Assembly: GCA_902762955.1 (NCBI GenBank) | Contig: CACWQH010000003.1 | Span: 1 to 64,000 of the forward strand | Reading direction: 5' to 3' | Source: an uncultured Lachnospiraceae bacterium | Lineage (GTDB): Bacteria > Bacillota > Clostridia > Lachnospirales > Lachnospiraceae | DNA: 64,000 bases | Shown here: positions 41,638 through 50,308 of the stretch, in pieces | Layout of the letters: each line of letters begins with the position of its first letter | How positions within the stretch are numbered: the first letter of the stretch is position 1 | Program-made: the position numbers and the translations under genes | Notes under the pieces: model-generated | Database searches by the model: none | What the model saw: the letters and a program-made list of their open reading frames with translations, nothing else | What the model was told of the DNA's origin: nothing

Positions 41638-42156
41638 TCATTCGGAACTCCAGAGTTCATTTACGAGATAGTCGTATATTCCGGAGCTTTTTGCCCGCCA
41701 GTTGTTGCATATTGTCTCTGCCTGGGATTTGGCAGGTACATCAAATTTAAGATCTATAAGAGTTTCACGTCTGTCTTTGATTACACACTTGACCGTGTAC
41801 CAGTTCGTATCATTGAAATAGTAGTCAGCGTAAATCTCTGATTCATTCTTTACATTTATTTTTTCTTTCTTTAAATATTCAAGAATATCCTGTTTAATTG
41901 CATACGGAAGTCTGTTCTCGAAGTATGAGAGCGCTTCCTCGCCGGAATTTGTAATCTTGTAGTGGATTGTATCGCGAATTGTATCTGTTGATATAAAATT
42001 GCTGTCGATAAGCTCGCTTAGAGATTCATGGAGATTGAAAACATTGGTATACTCTTTGCCAACTATAAAATCAGATATCATAGTGTTGGTCATGGTATAA
42101 TCTGTTCTGTCAAGCATAAAAAGAATTATTAATTTATATAACAGTAAACCTTCCAT
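41638..42156 (-). CDS. DUF4364-family winged-helix-like protein
   Basis: The 172-residue cytosolic protein starts MEGLLLYKLIILFMLDRTDY, followed by TMTNTMISDFIVGKEYTNVF and LHESLSELIDSNFI. That is the helix pattern of a winged-helix DNA-binding domain typical of DUF4364, a Firmicutes family without assigned function. I set the start at 42156 because GGAGG overlaps a more upstream ATG. The C-terminal half is a beta-rich domain. It is divergent from rho and convergent with engB. A transcription-factor role is inferred from the fold. Confidence 0.8.
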   Translation of the reverse strand: MEGLLLYKLIILFMLDRTDYTMTNTMISDFIVGKEYTNVFNLHESLSELIDSNFISTDTIRDTIHYKITNSGEEALSYFENRLPYAIKQDILEYLKKEKINVKNESEIYADYYFNDTNWYTVKCVIKDRRETLIDLKFDVPAKSQAETICNNWRAKSSGIYDYLVNELWSSE

Positions 42157-42252
42157 ACTAAATGTAACCTCCATGTACTGTCGAAAATTTTGTCGACAAA
42201 TAGAATAATACGACAAATGCTTATAAAAAGCAAGAATTTATTAAATTTTTAG

Positions 42253-42281
42253 TTTACGTTCTTAAAAAAATGTGTTAATAT
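42253..42281 (+). promoter_or_regulatory. Promoter candidate of rho
   Basis: TTTACG (42253-42258) and TAATAT (42276-42281) are 17 bp apart with TGTG just before the -10. The 125-nt leader contains ATAATATTT near 42309 and AAATTATTAT near 42343, which can pair around a GC-richer loop. It might be an autoregulatory target, which is inference. Confidence 0.45.
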
Positions 42282-42410
42282 ACATTTATCTAAAAGACAA
42301 GTGGTCATAATATTTCGTACGTCCGCTTATACCCGGAGACAAATTATTATAGGATTTATTTGGTGATTTAATTTAAGTGAAAAATTATATTTAGTCAAAA
42401 AGGAGAAAAT

Positions 42411-44090
42411 ATGGATTTTAGAAAAGCATCGTTAGCAGAGTTAAGACAGTATGCAAAGGATAAAGGTATAAGAAATATATCAACCTTAAAGAAGGGTGAG
42501 CTTGCGGAGCTTCTCGAAAATGTCGAGATACTTACATCAAAAAAATCTGCTCCAAAACAGGAGGAGCCTAAAACAGAAGCTTCAAAACCTGAAGAGGTAA
42601 AACCGGTAAAGGTTAAAGTAAAAAGAGCAAAACCGGAAGAATCCCAAACAGATAAAGATAAATCGGAAGAGCCTAAATCAGGAGCTAAGGGTCCTTTAAA
42701 AGTAAATAAGCATGTCGTAAAGAAGGAAAGCGGCGAAGGTGAACAGGCAGAAAGAAAGTCTGTGGCAAATGCAGCTAAGACTGAAGTTAAGCCGCAAGCT
42801 GCTGAGAAGAAGGCTGCCACAGCACCGGTTGAGAAAAAAGAAAGTACAACAAGTGATATAAAAGAAGAAAAAAATGATACTGTAGCTGAGCCGGAGGAAA
42901 CTCAGGAGGTCGAGGAAAGAATCGAAGTATATGATACTCAGGAGTTTGATGCCAATCTGGACAGTGGTGAAAGCGCAGATGGTATCCTTGAGGTTATGAA
43001 TGAGGGCTATGGCTTTATAAGAAGCGATAATTATCTTCCGGGTGACAGAGATATATACGTATCACCACAGCAGATTAGAAAATTTGGCCTTAAAAAGGGA
43101 GATATAATCGGAGGACCGATAAGAGCAAAGACTCAAGGTGAGAAATTCAGTGCACTTTTATATATAAAGCATATAAATGGTCTTTTACCGTCAGAGGCGG
43201 CAAAGAGAACTCCGTTTGAAAATCTTACACCGATTTTCCCAAATGAAAGAATAAGCCTTGATACACCGGGAGCACCGGTATCCATAAGAATAGTTGATCT
43301 TTTATCACCTATAGGAAAAGGTCAGAGAGGTATGATTGTTTCTCCTCCAAAAGCAGGAAAAACTACACTTCTTAAGGCGATTGCAAAAAGCATAAGCAGA
43401 AATAATCCCGATATGCATCTTTTGGTTTTACTTATCGATGAAAGACCGGAGGAAGTAACAGATATCAGAGAATCAATAGAAGGATCAAATGTAGAGGTTA
43501 TATATTCAACCTTTGATGAGCTCCCTGAGCATCATAAGAGGGTATCGGAGATGGTAGTCGGAAGAGCTAAGAGACTTGTAGAGCACGGAAAGGATGTAGT
43601 AATCCTGCTTGATAGTATTACAAGACTTGCAAGAGCCTATAACCTTACAGTTCCGCCAAGTGGCAGAACTCTTTCCGGCGGTCTTGATCCTGCAGCACTT
43701 CATATGCCTAAAAAATTCTTTGGTGCTGCCAGAAATATGAGAGAGGGCGGAAGCCTTACGGTTCTTGCTACAGCTCTTATAGAGACAGGAAGCAGGATGG
43801 ATGACGTAGTATTTGAGGAATTTAAGGGTACGGGTAATATGGAGCTTGTACTTGACAGAAAGCTCTCTGAAAAGCGTATATTCCCGGCTATAGACATAGC
43901 CAAATCAGGCACAAGAAGGGATGATTTACTTCTTACTCCCGATGAGCAGGATGTTGTAAACGGAATCCACAAGATGCTTTCAGGATCAAGGGCAGACGAG
44001 CAGTCTGAGGATATACTGAAGCTCTTTGTCAGAACCAAAAACAACAAGGAATTTGTTGAATATATGAAGAAATCAATGATTAGAAGATAA
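42411..44090 (+). CDS. rho: Transcription termination factor Rho with charged N-terminal insertion
   Basis: Hexameric RNA helicase that ends transcription. The 559-residue protein has the N-terminal helix domain ([18 protein letters not shown], residues 3-40). A Lys/Glu/Pro-rich low-complexity insertion of about 120 residues follows (45-168). Then come the RNA-binding cold-shock domain ([15 protein letters not shown], from about 185), the P-loop [11 protein letters not shown] near 311-321, the Walker B region [15 protein letters not shown] and the R-loop region [12 protein letters not shown]. coli Rho has about 420 residues; the extra length is the insertion. Such insertions occur in Rho of Actinobacteria and some Clostridia and raise RNA affinity or phase separation in studied cases. 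Confidence 0.95.
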   Translation: MDFRKASLAELRQYAKDKGIRNISTLKKGELAELLENVEILTSKKSAPKQEEPKTEASKPEEVKPVKVKVKRAKPEESQTDKDKSEEPKSGAKGPLKVNKHVVKKESGEGEQAERKSVANAAKTEVKPQAAEKKAATAPVEKKESTTSDIKEEKNDTVAEPEETQEVEERIEVYDTQEFDANLDSGESADGILEVMNEGYGFIRSDNYLPGDRDIYVSPQQIRKFGLKKGDIIGGPIRAKTQGEKFSALLYIKHINGLLPSEAAKRTPFENLTPIFPNERISLDTPGAPVSIRIVDLLSPIGKGQRGMIVSPPKAGKTTLLKAIAKSISRNNPDMHLLVLLIDERPEEVTDIRESIEGSNVEVIYSTFDELPEHHKRVSEMVVGRAKRLVEHGKDVVILLDSITRLARAYNLTVPPSGRTLSGGLDPAALHMPKKFFGAARNMREGGSLTVLATALIETGSRMDDVVFEEFKGTGNMELVLDRKLSEKRIFPAIDIAKSGTRRDDLLLTPDEQDVVNGIHKMLSGSRADEQSEDILKLFVRTKNNKEFVEYMKKSMIRR

Positions 44091-44106
44091 TATTTTAAAA
44101 AAGTAC

Positions 44107-44135
44107 TTGAATTTAAGCTTGTGCTATGTTAAAAT
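44107..44135 (+). promoter_or_regulatory. Promoter of rpmE
   Basis: TTGAAT (44107-44112) and TAAAAT (44130-44135) are 17 bp apart with TGT extending the -10. The leader of about 75 nt has a small AAGGC/GCCTG-type hairpin near 44161-44174, which might be an L31-type autoregulatory leader. Confidence 0.65.
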
Positions 44136-44214
44136 AGCTATCGTTGTGAGTATGAAGAATCAAGGCATTTGCCTGTTCTCATAGAGATTTTTATTTAAAG
44201 AAGAGGTGAAAAAC

Positions 44215-44421
44215 ATGAGAGAAGGAATACATCCGGATTATTATCAGGCAAAGGTTGTATGCAACTGTGGTAATGAGTTCGTAACAGGTTCAACTAAGCA
44301 GGACATTCACGTAGAAATCTGTTCAAAGTGCCATTCATTCTATACAGGTCAGCAGAAGGCTGCTCAGGCTCGTGGTAGAATTGATAAGTTCAATCGTAAG
44401 TATGGTGTACAGCAGGCATAA
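44215..44421 (+). CDS. rpmE: 50S ribosomal protein L31 (zinc type)
   Basis: The 68-residue L31 has the zinc ligands C16, C18, C36 and C39 (VCNCGN and ICSKCH). The zinc-containing form is used when zinc is plentiful; a zinc-free paralogue is not in the window. ATG 44215 gives [10 protein letters not shown], the normal start, with AGAGGTGA before it. Its own promoter and terminator make it a single-gene unit. Confidence 0.95.
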   Translation: MREGIHPDYYQAKVVCNCGNEFVTGSTKQDIHVEICSKCHSFYTGQQKAAQARGRIDKFNRKYGVQQA

Positions 44422-44447
44422 TTAAACTTAGACAGTAAAATTATATT

Positions 44448-44492
44448 GACTTGTTGCGTGATGGTTAGTTACGTAACAAGTCGATTTTTTTT
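44448..44492 (+). terminator. Terminator of rpmE
   Basis: GACTTGTT (44448-44455) pairs with AACAAGTC (44475-44482), extended by GT/AC pairs inside, then GATTTTTTTT follows. Confidence 0.88.
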
Positions 44493-44504
44493 AAAGGAGT
44501 ATAT

Positions 44505-45407
44505 ATGGCAGATGTCAGAATAGGCGGACAAGCGGTTATCGAGGGCATAATGATGAAAAATAAGGAAAAGTACGCCATAGCCGTAAGAAAGCCGAATAAG
44601 GATATAGAAGTTAAAATTGAAACCTACAAGCCTGCGGCTGATAAAGGCTTATTTTTCAGACTGCCTATAGTTAGAGGCGTATTTAACTTTGTTGAGTCGC
44701 TTGTAATCGGAGTAAAGACGCTTACTTATTCTGCGTCCTTTTATGATGATGAGGAAGATAAAAAATCTTCTTCAAAAGAAAGCTCTGATTCGATTATGCT
44801 TTTTTTTACGGTAGCATTTTCAATAGTACTGGCTGTCGGATTATTTATGCTTTTACCGGCATTTTTGGTTTCACTTTTGGATAAGTATATAAGCAGTCAT
44901 ATAGTGCTTGGACTTATAGAGGGCGTGATAAGACTTGCCATATTTTTATTGTATGTCTTTCTTATATCACGTATGGAGGATATAAAGAGGACATTTATGT
45001 ACCATGGTGCAGAGCATAAGTCCATAAACTGCCTTGAAGCAGGAAATGAGCTTACAGTAGAAAATGTAATGAAGGCCTCGAGGTTTCACAAAAGATGCGG
45101 AACAAGCTTTTTATTTATAGTTATGATAGTAAGTATACTGGTGTTTATGTGCATTGACTCAAGAACGCTCTGGATAAGGCTTTTGCTCAGGGTTTTGCTT
45201 GTGCCGGTTATAGCAGGTATCTCATATGAGTTTATCAGATATGCAGGCAATCACAATAATGTCTGTGCCAATGTGTTAAGCAAGCCGGGACTCTGGGTAC
45301 AGAGACTTACAACCATTGAGCCGACCTCTGACATGGCAGAGGTTGCGATTAAGGCTGTTGAGGGAGTCTTTGACTGGAAGGAGTATCTGGATAATAAGGA
45401 AAAGTGA
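44505..45407 (+). CDS. yqhQ: YqhQ-like DUF1385 membrane protein
   Basis: The 300-residue protein starts MADVRIGGQAVIEGIMMKN, the DUF1385 signature. It has membrane helices at about 102-125, 133-153 and 205-250, and the conserved YHGAEHKSINCLEAG and SRFHKRCGTSF motifs between them. The His/Glu/Cys set suggests metal or catalytic activity, but the function is unknown. In many Firmicutes it lies beside prmC-prfA, as here. Confidence 0.88.
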   Translation: MADVRIGGQAVIEGIMMKNKEKYAIAVRKPNKDIEVKIETYKPAADKGLFFRLPIVRGVFNFVESLVIGVKTLTYSASFYDDEEDKKSSSKESSDSIMLFFTVAFSIVLAVGLFMLLPAFLVSLLDKYISSHIVLGLIEGVIRLAIFLLYVFLISRMEDIKRTFMYHGAEHKSINCLEAGNELTVENVMKASRFHKRCGTSFLFIVMIVSILVFMCIDSRTLWIRLLLRVLLVPVIAGISYEFIRYAGNHNNVCANVLSKPGLWVQRLTTIEPTSDMAEVAIKAVEGVFDWKEYLDNKEK

Positions 45408-45453
45408 TACAATAAGGCAAAATGATACAATAAGGCGAATTGATACATTAAAG
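45405..45453. repeat. 18-bp tandem repeat starting in the yqhQ stop codon
   Basis: TGATACAATAAGGC plus four variable bases occurs at 45405-45422 and 45423-45440, with a truncated third copy at 45441-45453. The first TGA is the stop codon of yqhQ. Confidence 0.85.
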
Positions 45454-45508
45454 AAAAAGATGAATTGACATAAACTTTAGGCTTTAAGGTGATATTTGGA
45501 GAGATAAT

Positions 45509-46372
45509 ATGACTCTGAGAGATTGGATAATTAAAGGTCAGGATATACTCAAGGATTCCGGTATCGAGGATTATGAAAATGACACAAGAGTCCTTGCCAT
45601 GTTTGCATTTGACATATCTTATACCGATATGTTTATGAAGATGACAGAGGAAATGCCGGATGAGGATGCGGAGTTTTTTATGGATTGCATTAACTTAAGG
45701 GCAACCCACATGCCGTGCCAGTACATTACCGGAAGTCAGGAATTTATGGGATATGAATTCGGTACCGAGGATGGTGTCCTGATACCTCGTCAGGAAACCG
45801 AGCTATTGGTTGAAAAGGCACTTGAGCTTACAAGCGGTAGGAAGTCTGTAAAGGCGCTTGATATGTGCACCGGCTCGGGCTGCATAGGTATAAGCTATGA
45901 ACTAAAAAGGCGCGAGAATAAGTATAAGGATGATGAGGTACATCTTGCCGATATATCCGACGATGCGATTTATGTAGCTGAAAAAAATAAGTATAAGCTT
46001 GGCGCCAAATGTAGTATAATAAAAACAGATTTATTTGAAAATATTAAAGACAGATATGATATAATAATGTCAAATCCGCCATATATAAGAACCTCTGATA
46101 TAGATGATATCATGGAGGAGGTAAGGGAGTTTGAACCGCGAATTGCTTTAGACGGCGATTTGGACGGACTAGCCTTTTATAAGAGAATTGCATCGGAAGC
46201 AGGCGAGTATCTATATAAGGGCGGAATTCTGATTATGGAAATCGGATTTGATCAGTATGAGGATGTGAGAAAATTGTTAATTGATAATAATTTTAATAAC
46301 ATAAGTGTGATAAAGGACTACGCGGGCCTCGACAGAATTGTTGTGGCTTATGCGACGGAGCATGATTATTAG
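45509..46372 (+). CDS. prmC: Peptide chain release factor N5-glutamine methyltransferase
   Basis: PrmC methylates the Gln of the GGQ motif of release factors, here encoded by the next gene. The 287-residue protein has the SAM motif ALDMCTGSGCIGIS and the catalytic NPPY at residues 189-192, plus the N-terminal release-factor-binding helices with YITGSQEFMGYEF. GGAG precedes the ATG. Confidence 0.94.
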   Translation: MTLRDWIIKGQDILKDSGIEDYENDTRVLAMFAFDISYTDMFMKMTEEMPDEDAEFFMDCINLRATHMPCQYITGSQEFMGYEFGTEDGVLIPRQETELLVEKALELTSGRKSVKALDMCTGSGCIGISYELKRRENKYKDDEVHLADISDDAIYVAEKNKYKLGAKCSIIKTDLFENIKDRYDIIMSNPPYIRTSDIDDIMEEVREFEPRIALDGDLDGLAFYKRIASEAGEYLYKGGILIMEIGFDQYEDVRKLLIDNNFNNISVIKDYAGLDRIVVAYATEHDY

Positions 46373-46471
46373 CGGAGCAATTATTCTTTATATTTTAAAG
46401 GATAATTTGAAATTTAGATTGTTCTTTAATGTGACTGTTAACTAAGTATAAATGATTATTTGGAGGAAATT

Positions 46472-47548
46472 ATGTTTGACAGATTAGAAGATTTAGTTGC
46501 ACGTTTAGACGAATTGCAGAGTGAATTAAGTGACCCGTCGGTGGCTTCAAATCCTGAGAGATTTAAGCAGCTTATGAAGGAGCAAAGTGAGCTTTCACCT
46601 ATAGTTGATAAATATCAGGAATATAAGGGTGCAAAGCAGACAATAGAAGACAGTATCGCAATGCTTGATGAGGAAAGCGATGAGGAAATGAGAGAGCTTG
46701 TAAAGGAAGAGTTAAATGATGCCAAGGCTCAGGTGGAAAAATGTGAGCAGGAGCTTAAGATTCTTCTTTTACCAAAGGATCCTAATGATGATAAAAATGT
46801 AATCGTTGAGATAAGAGCCGGTGCCGGCGGAGACGAGGCAGCACTTTTTGCGGCAGAGATTTATCGTATGTATGTACATTATGCCGAAGGAAGACGCTGG
46901 AAGGTTGAAACCATGGAGGTTGAAGAAATCGGCATAGGCGGTATGAAATCCGTTACATTTATGGTAACGGGAAAGGGCGCGTATTCCGTACTTAAGTATG
47001 AGAGTGGTGTACACCGTGTTCAGAGAGTTCCTGAAACTGAATCAGGCGGACGTATCCATACTTCAACCATAACCGTTGCGGTTATGCCTGAGGCAGAAGA
47101 GGTTGATATCAAGATTGATGAAAAGGATATACGTATCGATGTAATGCGTGCATCGGGAAATGGTGGACAGTGTGTCAATACTACCGATTCGGCTGTACGT
47201 CTTACACATTATCCTACCGGTATAGTAATATACAGCCAGACCGAAAAATCACAGCTTCAAAATAAGGAAAAAGCATTTGCCTTACTTCGTGCCAAGCTCT
47301 ATGATATGGAGTGCCAGAAGCAGCATGATGCTGAGGCTGAAGCACGTAGAAGCCAGATCGGTACAGGAGACCGTTCCGAGAAGATAAGAACCTATAACTT
47401 CCCACAGGGACGTGTAACCGACCATAGAATCGGACTTACGCTTTATAAGCTTGATAAGATAATGGATGGTGATATCCAGGAAATCATCGATGGTTGTATA
47501 ATTGCCGATCAAAATGCAAAGCTGGCAAAGATGAATGAAGTAGCATAA
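46472..47548 (+). CDS. prfA: Peptide chain release factor 1
   Basis: RF1 reads UAA and UAG and triggers peptide release. The 358-residue protein has [18 protein letters not shown], the codon-recognition domain, and the catalytic GGQ at residues 231-233 in [16 protein letters not shown], followed by [12 protein letters not shown] 46472 follows GGAGG; a TTG 12 bp upstream would overlap that site. It sits next to its modifying enzyme gene. Confidence 0.96.
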   Translation: MFDRLEDLVARLDELQSELSDPSVASNPERFKQLMKEQSELSPIVDKYQEYKGAKQTIEDSIAMLDEESDEEMRELVKEELNDAKAQVEKCEQELKILLLPKDPNDDKNVIVEIRAGAGGDEAALFAAEIYRMYVHYAEGRRWKVETMEVEEIGIGGMKSVTFMVTGKGAYSVLKYESGVHRVQRVPETESGGRIHTSTITVAVMPEAEEVDIKIDEKDIRIDVMRASGNGGQCVNTTDSAVRLTHYPTGIVIYSQTEKSQLQNKEKAFALLRAKLYDMECQKQHDAEAEARRSQIGTGDRSEKIRTYNFPQGRVTDHRIGLTLYKLDKIMDGDIQEIIDGCIIADQNAKLAKMNEVA

Positions 47549-47571
47549 AATTTTTATGTGGGGGTGGCAAT

Positions 47572-48468
47572 ATGTTAGATAATGATAATATGGCTGGTAA
47601 AAGTAAAATAGATGATACCATCTTAAATATTTTAAAGGGTAACATCAAAGCTGAGGATGCCATCAGAGAAGAGCAGATGGAGAAGGTTGCACAAATCTTC
47701 GATGATGACGAATCAGTATCTGAAGGTTCAGATAACTATGATAATTCAGAGGATGAAGATTTAGATGATATAGGACTTATCAATTTTGATAATTATGGTG
47801 ACAGAAGCGAGCTTGGTGGAGGAGATTCATTTAGAGGCGACTCCTTCGGAAGTGATTCTTACGGAAGAGATGATTATTCCGCAGGGCTTTCTTCCGGAGA
47901 TGATTATCCGGAGTCAAATTACGGAGCAAGAGGCAGGGATAACGATTTAAAGTATGGACTAAGAGACAGATCGGAATTTGATGATATAGATGATGAAGAG
48001 GATAGACCAAGTCTTGGACTTAATTTGGATTTTGGTGGCGGCCTTCATAGCAATGATTTAGGCCTTGGTGAAAAGACCGGCTATATCAAGGATGATTATG
48101 GTGCGAGAGACAGTAATTTCAGAGTCACCTTAAGTAATCAGGACAATGATAATTCAGGTGGAAGAAGACTTGGTGAGCCTGAACCGGGAACAGGCGGAAG
48201 ACTCGGAGAACAGCTTCTTAACGCATGGGATTATCGTACTCTTCCTAACAAGATGTTGGAGCTTGTTAAAAATATGGGCAATATGAAGCAGGAGGGTACA
48301 GGTTATTTTGCGGACAGTGAGTCTGAGATGCTTACGGTTCTTGCATATCTTAATTACGGAGAAACCACCGGTACCACAGAATCTATGCGTGAACAGATTG
48401 ATGAAGCCTGCAAACAGCTTGAAAACAGAGTTTTATCGGAGCGTGACGACGCTGACAGATATAAGTAA
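47572..48468 (+). CDS. Acidic, Gly/Asp/Ser-rich protein of unknown function
   Basis: The 298-residue soluble protein has a short ordered start (DDTILNILKGNIKAEDAIREEQMEKVAQIF). A disordered acidic middle with GDSFRGDSFGSDSYGRDDYS-like repeats covers about 45-195. A helical end of about 90 residues follows (LLNAWDYRTLPNKMLELVKNMG). I do not recognise a family. It begins 23 bp after prfA with GGGGTGG before the ATG and may share that transcript. The pattern suggests a protein-interaction hub, which is inference only. Confidence 0.65.
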   Translation: MLDNDNMAGKSKIDDTILNILKGNIKAEDAIREEQMEKVAQIFDDDESVSEGSDNYDNSEDEDLDDIGLINFDNYGDRSELGGGDSFRGDSFGSDSYGRDDYSAGLSSGDDYPESNYGARGRDNDLKYGLRDRSEFDDIDDEEDRPSLGLNLDFGGGLHSNDLGLGEKTGYIKDDYGARDSNFRVTLSNQDNDNSGGRRLGEPEPGTGGRLGEQLLNAWDYRTLPNKMLELVKNMGNMKQEGTGYFADSESEMLTVLAYLNYGETTGTTESMREQIDEACKQLENRVLSERDDADRYK

Positions 48469-48547
48469 AGAAAAAAATTTTGAGTAGTATTATTTTGAAA
48501 TGAGCTATATATCAGGATAGAATTTTATAACAGATTAGGAAGATAAA

Positions 48548-49054
48548 ATGAACAGATACTGTGCTAATTGCCAAAAGGAATATGATTTTAAGATTAAGAG
48601 CATGGACGACCTTGACAAGCTGATATGTCCGGTCTGTGGTGCAAAGATTGATAAAAACAGCCGTAAACCGGATCCTGTCGGTAAGAACGGCAAAACTGCC
48701 GATGAAACCATAGGAAATGTAGTCGGAGGATACTTTACAATCAAATATTATCTGCATTTTGTCCTTGCGATAATTGGACTTATAGCATTTTTCCTACATA
48801 TGAACGGATTGCTGTATTTTATGGCTTCTGCCTGTGTGATTACATGGCTTTCACAATTTCTTTTTGGACGCATCAGCTTTTTAAGCGGTTTTTTGTTTAT
48901 ACCGCTTGGTGCGATAATCGGAGCCGTAGTCATCAAAGGACTATTTAGAGGAATCTGCCTTGGGGTCGTTGTTGTATTCATATTACGACATTTAATACGT
49001 GGATTTAATTATTTTATACTCGCAAAGCTGATTAAGCTTGGAAACAGTAAATAA
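48548..49054 (+). CDS. Zinc-ribbon integral membrane protein
   Basis: The 168-residue protein has an N-terminal zinc ribbon (C5, C8 and CPVCG near residue 28) and three to four membrane helices from about residue 70. Such ribbon-plus-helices proteins are common in Lachnospiraceae and mostly uncharacterised. It lies 79 bp after the acidic unknown on the same strand, and before a REP-like element. Confidence 0.7.
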   Translation: MNRYCANCQKEYDFKIKSMDDLDKLICPVCGAKIDKNSRKPDPVGKNGKTADETIGNVVGGYFTIKYYLHFVLAIIGLIAFFLHMNGLLYFMASACVITWLSQFLFGRISFLSGFLFIPLGAIIGAVVIKGLFRGICLGVVVVFILRHLIRGFNYFILAKLIKLGNSK

Positions 49055-49058
49055 AATA

Positions 49059-49108
49059 GTGCCACCGGGAACTGTCCCGATGAAACACCGAGAACCGTCC
49101 CGTGACAC
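49059..49108. repeat. REP-like double element between a membrane protein gene and bioB
   Basis: GTGCCACCGGGAACTGTCCC (49059-49078) and CACCGAGAACCGTCCC with GTGACAC end (to 49108) are two more copies of the repeat family at 40908-41019. They lie in the convergent gap and could end transcription from both sides. Confidence 0.75.
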
Positions 49109-49121
49109 ATGGGGGATTGAC

Positions 49122-50096
49122 TTATTTCCATACAGGAGTTATATCACGGCCAAGTCGTGTGAGCATCTCCTTGTCACTTTTGATGGTGGAGCCTGATGTG
49201 GTGAGCATATTGCCGGTTATACTGGCACTTGCACCGGATGTAAAGGTTTCTTCGCCATCATTTTTCATAAGTGCTCGTCCGCCTGCAAGTCTTATGCCGG
49301 AGGTTGGATTGATATATCTAAATATCGCAATTGTTCTGATAATATCTGCTTCTGTTAGTCTTTCCTTTTCATATAATGGTGTACCCGGTATAGGCATAAG
49401 TGAATTGATAGGGATGGAGGATATGTTTAACTCAGAGAGAGTAAGTGCCATATCGATTCTGTCCTCCCAGGTTTCGCCCATTCCGATTATGCCGCCGGAG
49501 CAGACATAAAGACCTTCTGCCTGAGCACGCTTTATATTTTCTATCTTTTCATCAAATGTATGTGTAGAGCAGATGTGTGGGAAAAACCTCCTTGAGGTTT
49601 CTATATTGTTATGTATGCTTGTAACACCTGCATTTTTGAGCCTTTTAAACTGCTCACTGGTAAGGAATCCGAGTGATGTACATAGTTCAAGCTTACATTC
49701 CTTATTCATACGTTCAAAGGCGTGTATTATCCTTTCGAAATCAGCTTCGGAAGGGTGGTGTCCCGAACAGACTATGGCAAATCTGTCTACGCCTTCGGCT
49801 TCATTGGCCTTTGCCTGATTGACGATAGTATCCTCATCAAGTAAATCATATATTTCACATGAGGTGTGATAGTGTGCTGACTGGGCACAGAATTTACAGT
49901 TTTCACTGCATCGGCCGCTTCTGCCGTTTATGATAGTGCAAAGATCGACCTTTTCTCCTACAAGGGCAGCTCTTATCATATCAGCTCCCTTTTTTAGATT
50001 TTCCAAATCCGTATCTATAAATTCTGATAAAAAATCATCATTTTTAGTAATTCGTCTTCCGGAAATGATTTCTTTTGCAAGCTTGAGTGTGTCCAT
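49122..50096 (-). CDS. bioB: Biotin synthase
   Basis: BioB is a radical-SAM enzyme that inserts sulfur into dethiobiotin. The 324-residue protein has the cluster motif CSENCKFC, an auxiliary-cluster cysteine in VCSGH and the SAM region SGGIIGMGE. The start at 50096 follows AGGGG on the minus strand. The gene is alone: bioD, bioA and bioF are absent here, so the cell may use imported or distant-made dethiobiotin. A BirA-type operator covers its promoter. Confidence 0.94.
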   Translation of the reverse strand: MDTLKLAKEIISGRRITKNDDFLSEFIDTDLENLKKGADMIRAALVGEKVDLCTIINGRSGRCSENCKFCAQSAHYHTSCEIYDLLDEDTIVNQAKANEAEGVDRFAIVCSGHHPSEADFERIIHAFERMNKECKLELCTSLGFLTSEQFKRLKNAGVTSIHNNIETSRRFFPHICSTHTFDEKIENIKRAQAEGLYVCSGGIIGMGETWEDRIDMALTLSELNISSIPINSLMPIPGTPLYEKERLTEADIIRTIAIFRYINPTSGIRLAGGRALMKNDGEETFTSGASASITGNMLTTSGSTIKSDKEMLTRLGRDITPVWK

Positions 50097-50136
50097 TATT
50101 TTTCCCCTACTTTCTGATATAATCTGTAACATGAAT

Positions 50137-50165
50137 ATTATATAATTGTATTTTGCTATTGTCAA
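50137..50165 (-). promoter_or_regulatory. Consensus sigma-A promoter of bioB
   Basis: Read on the minus strand, TTGACA (50165-50160) and TATAAT (50142-50137) match the consensus in every base with a 17-bp spacer. The -35 box is inside the right arm of the BirA-like operator. Confidence 0.88.
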
Positions 50166-50191
50166 CACTGTTCGATAATCAAGTTGACAAT
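50158..50191. promoter_or_regulatory. BirA-type operator of bioB
   Basis: ATTGTCAAC (50158-50166) and GTTGACAAT (50183-50191) are a perfect inverted repeat with a 16-bp spacer, the layout of BirA biotin-repressor sites (TTGTTAAC-like arms). Binding would cover the -35 of bioB. The regulator gene is not in the window. Confidence 0.78.
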
Positions 50192-50308
50192 GTCGAACAT
50201 AATAAAACACTGGTATATTGATTTTTTTAGAGTTTTTTAATATAATTTCATAATGATGCTTATATTATATTTTAGAAAATAAAATTGTATGAAAGGAAAG
50301 GAAAAAAT

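Noticed and set aside
46379..46409. Hairpin after prmC as a terminator
   Set aside because: Arms pair imperfectly and no T-run follows.
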